Source: Microbacterium foliorum (GTDB lineage: Bacteria; Actinomycetota; Actinomycetes; Actinomycetales; Microbacteriaceae). Taken from it: 64,000 nt of DNA. Made by a program: the position numbers and the translations under genes. Positions 32,905 through 41,545 of this stretch are shown in pieces; position 1 is the first letter of the stretch; each line of letters starts with the position of its first letter. The DNA lies in the NCBI RefSeq assembly GCF_003367705.1, contig NZ_CP031425.1, positions 868,001 through 932,000 on the forward strand, read 5' to 3'. The notes under the pieces are model-generated. The model saw only the letters and a list, made by a program, of their open reading frames with translations. It had not been told where the DNA came from and did not search any database.

Positions 32905-33543
32905 ATGGGATTTGAGATGACGAAGAGGGTATTTGGGGTCTCGAGCCTTATCGTCCTTGCGCTTCTTGCGACGGGGTGCAGTGCCTCGGGCAGCGACGAC
33001 ACGGACTCAGGGAAGATCGCGAGTTCGATGTCGGTGCTGTTCGAGGAGGCGCTCGCTGGAGAAGTCAACGACTTCGAGCGTGCAGTGCTGGAACGCGGGG
33101 TGGAGGACGGGCGGATCGGCCAGTCTGACTACGCCGAAGCGACGACGATGTATGCGACGTGTATGTCAGGGGCCGGATACGCACTCGAGCGAACGGACCA
33201 CCTGAATGGCCTCATCGAGTTCCAGCCGCCAGCGTTGACCGCTTCGCAGGAGGTTGACGACTTGATGGCAATGGACTACGAATGCATGAGTACAACCGGC
33301 GGGAACGTCATCCGCCTGTACGAGCTGCAACAGGGCAACCCAAGCCTGCTGCGCGACACCGCGACGGTGGCTGCGGAGTGTCTCGCGGCGTCCGGAGTGG
33401 TGCCTCCCGATTTCGACAAAGAAGACTATCGGCAGGCATTCTCGTCTGATGGCAAGCTGTCCGAGCTGTCCTTTGACGTAACAGATCCCCGGGTCGGATC
33501 GTGCCTCTATGGGATCGGCGTCACTGTCGGAATCGACGAATGA
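32905..33543 (+). CDS. Lipoprotein of the lactococcin-like locus
   Basis: 212 residues from ATG 32905 after AGAGGA (a second ATG at 32917 is possible). The signal peptide ends in a lipobox, LLATGC, with C25 or so as the lipidated residue. The mature protein is acidic and helical with conserved-looking cysteines (ATCMSG, YECMST, AECLAA, GSCLYG). I do not recognise the family. It stands between the bacteriocin and the transporter genes and overlaps the next gene by 4 nt (ATGA), so it is part of the same operon. A bacteriocin chaperone or immunity lipoprotein is possible, but this is inference. Confidence 0.65.
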   Translation: MGFEMTKRVFGVSSLIVLALLATGCSASGSDDTDSGKIASSMSVLFEEALAGEVNDFERAVLERGVEDGRIGQSDYAEATTMYATCMSGAGYALERTDHLNGLIEFQPPALTASQEVDDLMAMDYECMSTTGGNVIRLYELQQGNPSLLRDTATVAAECLAASGVVPPDFDKEDYRQAFSSDGKLSELSFDVTDPRVGSCLYGIGVTVGIDE

Positions 33544-34571
33544 GGTCGAGATGGCTTCCGCGGTCCATCGCTTTCCTCGTTGGTCTGGGAATGGCAGTGG
33601 GCGTGCTCGCGACATACGTGATGCTGCCGGCGCCCACCTCCGACTTGTCAGCTCCGAGGCCCGTAACCACATTCCCGGTGACGTCAACATCCTTCGCTGA
33701 CCCGAGGACGGTCGCGTTGCGACCGTCTTTCAGCGCGCAGGCCCAGCTCTCCCTCGGGAGGAGCGGTGTCATAACGGAGTCGTCTTGCACCCCCGGCGTC
33801 CCCTTCGGCAGCGGAACGACGGTGGCCAGAGTAGACAGCAACCCAGTGATTGCTCTCGCGACGTCAGTCCCCTTCTACCGCGATCTCGTTCCGGGGACCG
33901 AAGGCGCCGATGTGAATGCGCTGCGAGCAGCGTTACGTGCACTGGGTTACACGATTGATGCGGAGGGTGCCTACCGTGGCGCGGTCATCGACTCGCTTGC
34001 GGACCTTCAGAAACGCAACGGCGTGAATCCCGCCGACGGAGCATTCCGGCTCGCGGACTTCGTGTGGATCCCGGCGAGCGGCGGTGCCCCTTCGGAATGC
34101 GAGGTGTCTGTGGGGGAGCAGTATTCCCAAGGTTCACCTTTCGCGGTGGTGCCTGGCTCATTGCGCTCCCTCCAACTCGTACCCTCGACCTCGGCGCCGG
34201 TGCCAGGACCTCGCGCTGCCCGTGTCGCAGGTGTTGATGTGGATCTTCCAGAGAGCGGCGTGATCTCCGATCCAGAGGCCGTCGCGCGGGTTGCATCGTC
34301 CCCGGAGTTTGCAGAGGCGCTCGATTCGGAGACAATCGCGGCATCGACAGAGTTGAAGGATGCGCGTCAGGCCGTAGCGGTTCCACCCGCTGCAATCTTC
34401 GGAATTCAAGACGCTGCAGCATGCGTGCAAGACGACAACGGCGAGGCCCATGTGGTGTCGCTTCTTTCTTCGAGCCTCGGAAGAACGCTCGTAACCTTCC
34501 CAGAGGGTGTTGACGTGCCGCGTGCTGTGCGCCTCAGTGACGCAATCGACGTCACCACGTGTACGCCATGA
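33540..34571 (+). CDS. Peptidoglycan-binding/adaptor protein (MacA-like position)
   Basis: 343 residues from ATG 33540. An N-terminal membrane anchor (about residues 6-27) leads to an extracytoplasmic part. A PG_binding_1 domain is seen as 'GTEGADVNALRAALRALGY' followed by 'SLADLQKRNGVNPADG'. Flanking beta regions resemble the barrel of efflux adaptor proteins. Adjacent to an ATPase and a MacB-like permease, it is probably the adaptor linking the transporter to the cell wall. The stop overlaps the ATPase start by 4 nt. Confidence 0.75.
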   Translation: MRSRWLPRSIAFLVGLGMAVGVLATYVMLPAPTSDLSAPRPVTTFPVTSTSFADPRTVALRPSFSAQAQLSLGRSGVITESSCTPGVPFGSGTTVARVDSNPVIALATSVPFYRDLVPGTEGADVNALRAALRALGYTIDAEGAYRGAVIDSLADLQKRNGVNPADGAFRLADFVWIPASGGAPSECEVSVGEQYSQGSPFAVVPGSLRSLQLVPSTSAPVPGPRAARVAGVDVDLPESGVISDPEAVARVASSPEFAEALDSETIAASTELKDARQAVAVPPAAIFGIQDAAACVQDDNGEAHVVSLLSSSLGRTLVTFPEGVDVPRAVRLSDAIDVTTCTP

Positions 34572-35341
34572 TGACCCCGAACATCGAATCGTCGCTCACG
34601 CTCGACGGTGTTGCGCACTCCTGGGACGGGTCGGAGTTTCTCTTTTCCGGTCTGACTCAAACCCTGCATCGAAGCGAGTCGTGGGCGCTCACAGGACCCT
34701 CCGGCTCTGGCAAGTCCACTCTCCTTTCGATACTCGCCGGCTGGGAGCGGCCGACACTGGGAGAGATTCAGCGACGCGACTTGAGGCGTGTGCACTGGGT
34801 GTTCCAGAACCCCCACGGACAACCGCAGCGAACAGCACTGGATCATGTCGCTTATCCGCTCTTGGCCCGTGGAAGCTCGCGTAGGCCTGCAGGCGCCGAG
34901 GCCCTTGAGATCCTTGACATGTTCCGTCTGGGCGGGCGGGCCGGGGCACTGTTCGGGGAGCTGTCCGGAGGGGAGTCTCAACGACTCATGCTCGCGCGCG
35001 CGGTGGCGGCGAAGCCAGACCTCTTGCTCGTCGACGAACCGACGGCACAGCTGGATCGAGCGTCCGCGTCTGCTGTCAATGCGGTCCTGGGAAACCTTGC
35101 CGCAAGTGGCGCCCTCGTGGTCGTTGCCAGTCACGACCAGGACACAATCGCAGCCTGTGATTTCAGAATGGATCTCGCGTCGAGCGCCTCCATCACCTCG
35201 GAGGTGCCCGGATTAGGGCGTCAGCAATCGCGAGTGAGGCCTGGCGGAACTTCACCAGCGGCACAACGCGAGGAGGGCTCCTGGCGCTGTGCGCTGCGTT
35301 GCTGGCGACGCTGCTTCTGGCGGCTGACACCCTGTCCATAG
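34568..35341 (+). CDS. ABC transporter ATP-binding protein (lactococcin-like locus)
   Basis: 257 residues from ATG 34568. Walker A GPSGSGKST at about residues 41-49, signature LSGGESQRLMLARA, Walker B LLLVDEPTAQLD, and H-loop SHDQD. It is a LolD/MacB-type ATPase. The conserved domain ends by about residue 212; the remaining tail overlaps the permease gene in another frame and may have no function. Export of, or immunity to, the bacteriocin is the likely role. Confidence 0.85.
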   Translation: MMTPNIESSLTLDGVAHSWDGSEFLFSGLTQTLHRSESWALTGPSGSGKSTLLSILAGWERPTLGEIQRRDLRRVHWVFQNPHGQPQRTALDHVAYPLLARGSSRRPAGAEALEILDMFRLGGRAGALFGELSGGESQRLMLARAVAAKPDLLLVDEPTAQLDRASASAVNAVLGNLAASGALVVVASHDQDTIAACDFRMDLASSASITSEVPGLGRQQSRVRPGGTSPAAQREEGSWRCALRCWRRCFWRLTPCP

Positions 35342-36270
35342 CCCAAATCGAAGATCGAGCCCAGGCCTTCAGAGCGAGCTCTGGGTCGGTCCGAATCCTC
35401 GCTGCTGAGGGGGCAATCGACCCCGTGTCGTGCGAGAAGCTGGACGGCCTTCCCGGGATTGAGGCATCCGGATCTCTGCTCCGCGCAGATCCCTATCGTG
35501 TCGCCGCGCTGCCCGGAACCGAGATTCCGGCGTATGAGGTGAGCGCTGGGTTCGTTGACTTATTGGGCGTGCACCCCATGCCGGACTCGGGGTTCTATCT
35601 CGCCAGCACCTTGGCGAATCGTTGGGAGATCAAGGCTGGAGCCGTCCTCCAGACGGATCTGGGTGAGGCGCCGGTTCTCCAGGTGTTCAACCAGTCCGAG
35701 GAGGACGGTCGCGATCCTCGGCTGAACAACGCGTTGCTGACCATCGGCGCGCCCGAGCGGGCCTCCGAATGCTGGGTCGATATCTGGCCATACACGACGT
35801 CTCTCGACCACCTGCTTTTCAGCGCCCTAATATCTGATGAGGCCGGAGCGGAAAGCGCACAGATCGTCGCCGCTAACCCGACGGCGGGGGAGTCAGCTGA
35901 TTTCCACGAGCAATTCTCGAACCGGATTACGATTCACTCCTATCCTGCGATAGTGGTCTTGTTCGGAATTCTCGGGTTCGCCGGGATGCTTCGTCGGCGC
36001 TTAGAGATCGCGAGCAACCTCCATTCCGGCGCCGGTCGCGGTGCCGTCACAGCGACGGCCGTGGTCGAGACGATCCTGTGGGCCACTGTCGGGGCCGTGT
36101 TGAGCGCAAGTATCTCGGTGTGGGTAGGACAGGCTGTCGGAGTTTCCGTGGGGGCGTCCACCTTTCTTGTGCTCGCCGTCGCAGTCGGGATCGCAGCACT
36201 GGGAGCATCGGTGCCACCCTTGTGGATCGGGGAGGAACGCCTGTTCCGCGACTTCAAGAATCGAACATGA
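35212..36270 (+). CDS. ABC transporter permease, MacB/FtsX-like (start uncertain)
   Basis: At least 323 residues from the first ordinary start (TTG 35299). The frame is open upstream to 35161 and encodes a plausible N-terminus (ASEAWRNFTSGTTRGG) directly before the first membrane helix. The best upstream start is ATT at 35212, eight nt after GGAGG (35199-35203); no ATG, GTG or TTG lies between 35161 and 35299. Topology: one N-terminal helix, a large extracytoplasmic domain (residues about 50-240), then three helices (YPAIVVLFGILGFAG, VVETILWATVGAVL, FLVLAVAVGIAALG), as in MacB/FtsX-type permeases. The protein works with the ATPase and adaptor upstream. Confidence 0.7.
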   Translation: MRASAIASEAWRNFTSGTTRGGLLALCAALLATLLLAADTLSIAQIEDRAQAFRASSGSVRILAAEGAIDPVSCEKLDGLPGIEASGSLLRADPYRVAALPGTEIPAYEVSAGFVDLLGVHPMPDSGFYLASTLANRWEIKAGAVLQTDLGEAPVLQVFNQSEEDGRDPRLNNALLTIGAPERASECWVDIWPYTTSLDHLLFSALISDEAGAESAQIVAANPTAGESADFHEQFSNRITIHSYPAIVVLFGILGFAGMLRRRLEIASNLHSGAGRGAVTATAVVETILWATVGAVLSASISVWVGQAVGVSVGASTFLVLAVAVGIAALGASVPPLWIGEERLFRDFKNRT

Positions 36271-36478
36271 TGAGCGCTCCCGGCGCCGTGGATGTGCCGT
36301 GACTCGGACGCAATGCGGCGCGCATCTCCCCAAAGCGCGAATCCTCCGCTCCGTCGGCCTTCCCCCGCTGCGTGATGAGATCGCACCCACCTCGAAGGAC
36401 GCGGAGCGCTCCGCTCATGAATGACTTCTGCGAGGGCCGCACTTGTCGACCCCGCGCGCGCTCTGGGGAATGCTCGGC

Positions 36479-36832
36479 TCAGCGAGCGCGGGTGGCCTTG
36501 CTTGCCGCGTATGCAGCGCGAACTTCGCTTGGCACTCGGCCGTATCCGCTGACTGCGATTCCTTGTGCGCGCGCCCATTCACGGATCTCGGCAAGCTCGT
36601 TCGTGGACTTGCGCCGCCGGGGTGCGGTGGATGAGACGCTTTCGCTAGATGATCGAGCGACCTCGACGAAGGGCGCGACTGCTGCTTCCAGCTTAGCGAG
36701 GTTGGCGGCGCTCAGATCGAGTTCGAACTGCCTGCCTTGAAGAGCGAACTGGACCGTCCCGCCTCCCTGTTCGCCATCGATGGGCTCCCCGTCCAGGTCA
36801 TCGATGAGCTCAACGATAACTCTCTTCGACAT
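36479..36832 (-). CDS. lsr2: Lsr2-family nucleoid-associated protein (intact copy)
   Basis: 117 residues, start ATG 36830-36832 with AGGGAG upstream. The N-terminal oligomerisation domain reads 'VIVELIDDLDGEPIDGEQ' then 'TVQFALQGRQFELDLSAAN', followed by a Ser/Arg linker and a C-terminal DNA-binding helix pair 'EIREWARAQGIAVSGYGRVP'. Lsr2 silences AT-rich and horizontally acquired genes, often secondary-metabolite clusters. It is divergent from the second butyrolactone receptor, exactly as the IS-split copy is from the first. The gene at 16748 is its close paralogue, so this may be the only working copy in the region. Confidence 0.93.
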   Translation of the reverse strand: MSKRVIVELIDDLDGEPIDGEQGGGTVQFALQGRQFELDLSAANLAKLEAAVAPFVEVARSSSESVSSTAPRRRKSTNELAEIREWARAQGIAVSGYGRVPSEVRAAYAASKATRAR

Positions 36833-37181
36833 GGTTTTCTCCCTCAGCGCGATTTGAATTGTGCCTATTCAGGATAACTTTCTTTTCAAAGAAAACGTGT
36901 CTCCAGCAGGCTCATTGAAAAGCAATGTGCACGACTTGATTTCGTTCTTGGTGAAGTAACTGAAGGAGCGGGCCCCGAGGCGCGGATCAGATACCGCTCA
37001 GCGCGGAACGTCTCCACTCGGCAAAGGGACAAGAGTGCCCTCCCGTCGCGCCCGTCCGTGATGTGCCCGGATCAGTCTGTGATCCAGCCGGTTGGCACTC
37101 GTCCGCGTCTGTGTGTAAACAATGTGAGCGCCCGGATTAGGATGGGTACGGTGAGAGGGTCCCGTGAGTCGAGGAGGTTCG
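36833..37181. promoter_or_regulatory. Divergent regulatory region of cassette 2 (lsr2 / TetR receptor)
   Basis: 349 bp without a gene. The 22-nt block at 36918-36939 repeats the one at 18572-18593 with a single mismatch. Nearer the receptor gene, a variant (AAACAATGTG) at 37117-37126 lies directly upstream of a -10-like TAGGAT (37138-37143), which would suit an autoregulated operator. A/T-rich runs at 36880-36900 may also attract Lsr2. Confidence 0.4.
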
Positions 37182-37790
37182 ATGGCCACGCAGAGGATGC
37201 CGCGGCTGAAGCAGCAGCGCTCGATTGACACTCGCGAAGCGATCCTGTCTGGTGCAGCGAGAGTGTTCGCTCGCGTCACGTACGCCGAGTCGCGTTACAG
37301 GGATGTTGCGCTTGAGTCTGGAGCGAGCGAAGGTGCGTTGTACTTTCACTTCCGAAGCAAAGCCGACCTGGCAAGGGCCGTCCTGGCCGAGCAGCAAGAG
37401 AGAATGACCGCGGTCCTAGTGGAGACTGAGGCCGAGCCCGGAACGGGGCTGGACATCCTGCTCCGGCTCATGGTCAATCTCGGAAACCTCATTGCCCGCG
37501 ACGAGATCGTGCAAGCAGGTATTCGGCTCGCCGGGCAGCCGTCGACTGAGGTCACCGCGGAAGTGAGTGAACCGTATGTGGAATGGGTGCGCATCGCTAG
37601 GGCGCTGATTGCTCGAGGAGTCGAAGACCAGTCCATCCGGAGCGACGTCGATGTCGACGTGTACGCCGAGTTCTTTAATGCGGTGTTCGTTGGTTCGCAA
37701 GTGCTATCGGGTCTAGAAGACCACTGGGCTTCCCTGCCTTCCAGGATCAAGCGACTTGCTCCCGCACTTGAAGCGGTCCTTTCCGCGTGA
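37182..37790 (+). CDS. TetR-family regulator, gamma-butyrolactone receptor-like (cassette 2)
   Basis: 202 residues from ATG 37182, four nt after GAGGAGG. Equal in length to the copy at 18860 and nearly identical in the helix-turn-helix (VALESGASEGALYFHFRSKADLARAV), with more change in the ligand domain. The first residues of the two proteins differ, so the start is set by the ribosome-binding site and the conserved MPRL. As the DNA-binding regions match, the two receptors may share operators and cross-regulate while responding to different ligands (inference). Confidence 0.88.
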   Translation: MATQRMPRLKQQRSIDTREAILSGAARVFARVTYAESRYRDVALESGASEGALYFHFRSKADLARAVLAEQQERMTAVLVETEAEPGTGLDILLRLMVNLGNLIARDEIVQAGIRLAGQPSTEVTAEVSEPYVEWVRIARALIARGVEDQSIRSDVDVDVYAEFFNAVFVGSQVLSGLEDHWASLPSRIKRLAPALEAVLSA

Positions 37791-37804
37791 GCGCCTAACT
37801 GGCG

Positions 37805-38635
37805 ATGCCCACCGGAAGCACCGAGCTCCTCTCCCCGGACAACGACACGGGACGCGGAAAATTCTCTGCAGGTCCAGTCCGAGCTGAAGAGATTCATAAG
37901 TCGAGGCCGGCGAACGTGTGGATCCACCGCACGGTCGCTGAGACTGCTCACTCCCTGACCGCGCACTTCGATCTTCCCGACGCGAGCAGTAGTCCTCGTT
38001 TTGTCGACTTCGTTGAGGTGCAACGTCAGATTGGGATCCTCCAAGCTCATTGCCAGCTCGGCGTGCCGGAGCGTGATGTGTTCATCCTCGACAAAATCTC
38101 CCTGCGATTGGTCGCGCCAACCGCCCCGGGGGATGCGTCGAGTGCTCGCGGCATCATTCGTGCGCATCTTGTGGCCACAGGTGGGGGCGGCCGTTCGCGC
38201 TCTCTCACCCAATACTTCTCGCTAGAGGGGGCTACGGGGCTGATTGCGGTGGGTAAGGCTGCATCGTCTCTTCTGCCTCGCACGGTATATGAGCGAATCC
38301 GGCGGCAGTCTCCCACGTCAACGAACGGAATCTCATTGAGATCGAACTACACCTATTCCGAACCGATCCGTATCGACCCGGACGACCCCCTTGTCTCCGA
38401 CCATCCATCAGATCACCTCACTGCTATCCAGACCATCGCGGACGTGGAGAGGGTCGCCCTTCGACAGACGCCCTCCACGAACGTCCGCTCGTTGAAGCTC
38501 ACCTTCCAGCGCTACGCGGAGCTGGAACCGAGTCCCACCTTGCGACTCAAAGTGTCCGGCACCGGCAGGCTCGTTGCCGAGGTGACACAGCACGATATCC
38601 GTCGGATCAAGATCACCGGTTCGGTAACGAGCTGA
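37805..38635 (+). CDS. AfsA-type butyrolactone synthase (cassette 2)
   Basis: 276 residues, paralogous to the protein at 19483 with the same two repeats: 'IHKSRPANVWIH' with VEVQRQIGILQAHCQLG, and 'DPDDPLVSDHPSDHLTAI'. The two synthases have diverged more than the receptors or reductases, so they may make signals with different acyl chains. The gene starts 14 nt after the receptor stop, as in cassette 1, and ends 10 nt before the reductase gene. Confidence 0.85.
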   Translation: MPTGSTELLSPDNDTGRGKFSAGPVRAEEIHKSRPANVWIHRTVAETAHSLTAHFDLPDASSSPRFVDFVEVQRQIGILQAHCQLGVPERDVFILDKISLRLVAPTAPGDASSARGIIRAHLVATGGGGRSRSLTQYFSLEGATGLIAVGKAASSLLPRTVYERIRRQSPTSTNGISLRSNYTYSEPIRIDPDDPLVSDHPSDHLTAIQTIADVERVALRQTPSTNVRSLKLTFQRYAELEPSPTLRLKVSGTGRLVAEVTQHDIRRIKITGSVTS

Positions 38636-38645
38636 AAGGTAGTTC

Positions 38646-39431
38646 ATGACGCACAAGCTCGCAGTAGTGACGGGAGCCTCCGGGGGCATCGGCGCAGCCA
38701 TCGCCCGAGCTCTGAGCGCAGACGACTTCCACATCGTCGCGCAGTATCGGAGCAACGTAGAGGCAGCAACTTTGTTGCAGTCAACCATCCGAGCGTCGGG
38801 TGGCAGCTGCGACCTCGTGGAAGCTGACCTGTTGTCTATGGATGACATCCATAGGATGGTCGACGCGGTCAAGACGTGTGCCGCCGCTTCGAACATTCGA
38901 GTCGAAGCGTTGGTCAACAACGCAGCGAGGATGCTAGGGCCCTCTTTCCTCGAGGCAACTCCGGAGAGCTTTGACGAGTTCGTCGCCGTCAACACAAGAG
39001 CGCCATTCTTCTTGGGCCAGTTACTGTCCCGAGAGATGGTGAGCGGCGGCAGCATCGTGAACATCTCGTCGGCAAGCGCTCATATCGCCAGTGCGGGGGA
39101 CATCGTGTACGCCATGACAAAATCCGCGGTCGAGTCCATCACCCGCAACATGGCGGAGGCTCTCGCCCCACAAGGGATCCGGGTGAACGCGGTCATGCCA
39201 GGGTTCACCGATAACGGACACTCTGCCTTCGCTGACGACCGAGCGGTCGCGTACATGAGCTCTCTGTCCATGCTCGGAGGAGTGTCGAGGCCCGACGCAA
39301 TCGCCGATGCCGTCAGCTTCCTCGCATCAAACAGAGCCTCGCGCACGACGGGCGCGGTACTCGACGTCACCGGCGGCATGACGCTCCACCCCCGACCGCA
39401 TCGACACGGCTCAGTCCGAGACTTGTTATAA
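38646..39431 (+). CDS. SDR oxidoreductase of the butyrolactone cassette (cassette 2)
   Basis: 261 residues, the same length as the copy at 20331. Motifs are TGASGGIGAAIAR, NNAAR, NISSAS and the catalytic YAMTK. The C-terminal 'TTGAVLDVTGGMTLHPRPHR' closely follows that of the other copy. Unlike cassette 1 the start is separated from the afsA-like gene by 10 nt with AAAGGTAG as ribosome-binding site. Likely role: reduction step of butyrolactone synthesis, from context. Confidence 0.85.
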   Translation: MTHKLAVVTGASGGIGAAIARALSADDFHIVAQYRSNVEAATLLQSTIRASGGSCDLVEADLLSMDDIHRMVDAVKTCAAASNIRVEALVNNAARMLGPSFLEATPESFDEFVAVNTRAPFFLGQLLSREMVSGGSIVNISSASAHIASAGDIVYAMTKSAVESITRNMAEALAPQGIRVNAVMPGFTDNGHSAFADDRAVAYMSSLSMLGGVSRPDAIADAVSFLASNRASRTTGAVLDVTGGMTLHPRPHRHGSVRDLL

Positions 39432-39693
39432 GAAGCTCGTCGGGTCACTGCCCCGCTCGGATCCGTCGTTCAGGTGAACGGTGAGTGCGGAGAACGACCG
39501 ACGCTATCGCTAGCTGGCCGACAGTCGCGACCATTCAACTATGCGGTATCGGCCGCTTCAGTCCGAAGGAGAATGCGGTCCTCGCGGGGAACGACTGTTT
39601 AGCGGATATCTACACACGAGCCCCTGACCGCGGTGGGCGAACATGTGGTGCACCACGTTCCCCACAAGGGAGACTTGACGGAGGAGGTATCCC

Positions 39694-40185
39694 GTGGTGT
39701 TTCGTGAAACCCTTATCGGTCCGCGGTGGTTGGCGGTCGCAGGAGTATCGACGCTGGTCTTCCTGGCCGTTATCACCGCGATCTCGACGCCGGTCGTGGT
39801 CGGCAACGTCGAGGAGATCGGCGGGTGGGTCATCGCGCTCCTCATCGCCGGGTTCATTCTGATCCTCGGTGCCGGACTGGTCGGCCTTGACAGGCGAATC
39901 AGGGTCTCGGTGAGTGCAACGCACATCGATGCGCATCTCTCACTGTTCCGTGTCATGCACATTCCCGTCACTGACGTTGACAAGGTCGAAGTCGCAGATG
40001 TGAGTCCTTCGCAGGCCGGTGGCCTGGGGTGGCGCATCGTCGGTTCGGACCGATTCGTCTTGTGGTCCTCTGGCTCCGCTGTGTGGCTGACGCTGACGAA
40101 CGAGGGCTCGCGGGTTATCCGCAGCGACCGCTCTGAGGAACTCCGGGACGCTATCCAAAGCGTCTCTCAGGCATCGCCCGCTTGA
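39694..40185 (+). CDS. Membrane protein with PH-like domain
   Basis: 163 residues from GTG 39694, after GAGGAGGT (39681-39688). Two transmembrane helices (about residues 13-33 and 45-63) are followed by a beta-rich cytoplasmic part ('RRIRVSVSATHIDAHLSLFRVMHIPVTDVDKV') that resembles the bacterial PH/DUF3093-type proteins. Function unknown. The 262-bp gap before it has no visible feature. Confidence 0.65.
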   Translation: MVFRETLIGPRWLAVAGVSTLVFLAVITAISTPVVVGNVEEIGGWVIALLIAGFILILGAGLVGLDRRIRVSVSATHIDAHLSLFRVMHIPVTDVDKVEVADVSPSQAGGLGWRIVGSDRFVLWSSGSAVWLTLTNEGSRVIRSDRSEELRDAIQSVSQASPA

Positions 40186-40783
40186 CCGATGGATTGGATC
40201 TGATGCCGCCGTAACCGGGACGACGCGCGCGAGCAGCCGCGGGGAGGCGTCAGTAACGCAATGCCCAGGCATCATGCTCGGCATCGCGCAGCACCTCGTC
40301 TAGGGCGTGTCTGACAATGAGCGAGCCGTAGCCGATGTCCATCTTCAGGGGGATGTTCGCGTGACCTGTGTGGTGCCGTTGGCCTGTGGATTCGATGCTT
40401 CGAGCTACAGATTTCGAGACAGATGTGTTCATCGCTGAGAGTGGCGACAGCAGATGGATGACCCGACGCGATCCCGGTGTGCATGGGGTTTTCGATAGCG
40501 CGGATCGCGAGCGAGGGTGCGATCTCGAACACCCGCAACGGCGAGATCAACGTCGCCGTAGGAGCGGTGTCCGACAAGTCGCTCACGATGATTCGAGCGA
40601 GCTCAACGTCGTCACCGCCCGCCCTGGCGACGCTTCATGGCTCATGGAGCTCCGGTAGCCTCCCGGAAGACCTTTCCCTGTCGTTGCGTGTCAACTCGGG
40701 CGGGGGCGACCACCCACTGAGCAATGCGTGTATGTCCAGCAGGCTGACCGTCGCCTGCTGGACGCACACGAAGAAGGATCGAC
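40186..40783. other. 598-bp stretch with no convincing gene
   Basis: Only short frames on both strands, none with a good start and typical codon use. On the minus strand 40250-40432 encodes 'ANIPLKMDIGYGSLIVRH' and 40272-40586 is a 104-residue frame; they overlap and neither looks complete. I read it as decayed accessory DNA at the right side of the accessory region, but cannot identify the source. Confidence 0.4.
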
Positions 40784-41074
40784 GTGGAAGTACAACGAAA
40801 AGGCCGATACGACCGAAACGCTTTCGCAAGCTGCCTTCTCGCGCTGGGGGCGGTGCTCACGAGCGGGTGGTGGCTATCAGGCACCCTTCTGGCGTGCGCG
40901 GCGATCGGGTTCGCCCTCGCGTCGAGGAAGGCGCTCAAAGCGGACGATTCGCTGCGGGGTACTGGTTTCTCGCTTGCCGGGTTCGTCGTAGCGGTCGGAG
41001 TGCTGCTGTTCGCGACGGTGGGCCTGTCGCTCTTGTCGCTGTTGCTCTTCACCATTGCCCCGCCCCCGCAATGA
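40784..41074 (+). CDS. Small membrane protein (DUF4190-like)
   Basis: 96 residues from GTG 40784, preceded by GAAGGA. Two or three hydrophobic segments (FASCLLALGAVLTSGWW; LSGTLLACAAIGFALA; GFSLAGFVVAVGVLLFATV) with a short basic loop, in the style of DUF4190 membrane proteins. The function is unknown. Confidence 0.5.
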   Translation: MEVQRKGRYDRNAFASCLLALGAVLTSGWWLSGTLLACAAIGFALASRKALKADDSLRGTGFSLAGFVVAVGVLLFATVGLSLLSLLLFTIAPPPQ

Positions 41075-41263
41075 CCGTTCTTGCAGAGCACTGCATGTTC
41101 GCAGATCTCACTGCGGGCTGACACGCCGGCTCTGCCACTCGGGGAAAAGCACAGGAAGGCGTCTCGACACCATTTCTCGCCCCTGTGCAGATACCTCTGG
41201 ACAGCCATGGAGCCCAGGCGCATACTCGTATTCACAGACATGGATCTAGCGAAGGAGCATCCC

Positions 41264-41530
41264 ATGAGCGAGTCGACGGAACCCGCGGAACTGTTCGACT
41301 CCGCCGCAGGGCCCACCGGCGCATCGATCACCGACTGGACCGATCTCGGTCGGGAGATGTGGTCCTATCTCACGGGTCGCGGCGCGGCAGTGAACTACAC
41401 GTTCGACGACATGACCGTCGAGGTGCCCCGCGACATCGGGCCGGATGCCCCGCGGGCGACCTGGAAGTTCAACGGAACTCTGCGCGTGACGACCAGTGAC
41501 AGCGCCTCCGGCGACTCGGGCTCGGCCTGA
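41264..41530 (+). CDS. Hypothetical small protein upstream of the FHA protein
   Basis: 88 residues from ATG 41264, with GAAGGAG upstream. Acidic with Ser/Gly-rich tail; the middle part 'TDLGREMWSYLTGRGAAVNYTFDDMTV' is likely folded. Small acidic partners like this often sit beside FHA-domain or ESX-related genes. It ends 15 nt before the FHA gene, so the two are probably cotranscribed. Confidence 0.7.
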   Translation: MSESTEPAELFDSAAGPTGASITDWTDLGREMWSYLTGRGAAVNYTFDDMTVEVPRDIGPDAPRATWKFNGTLRVTTSDSASGDSGSA

Positions 41531-41545
41531 GGGACACCGATTCCG

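Noticed and set aside
34158..34451. Short minus-strand frames opposite the adaptor gene
   Set aside because: Antisense to a convincing coding sequence with a PG-binding domain.
40272..40586. 104-residue minus-strand frame
   Set aside because: No good start, no recognised motif and overlaps another short frame; treated as decayed DNA.
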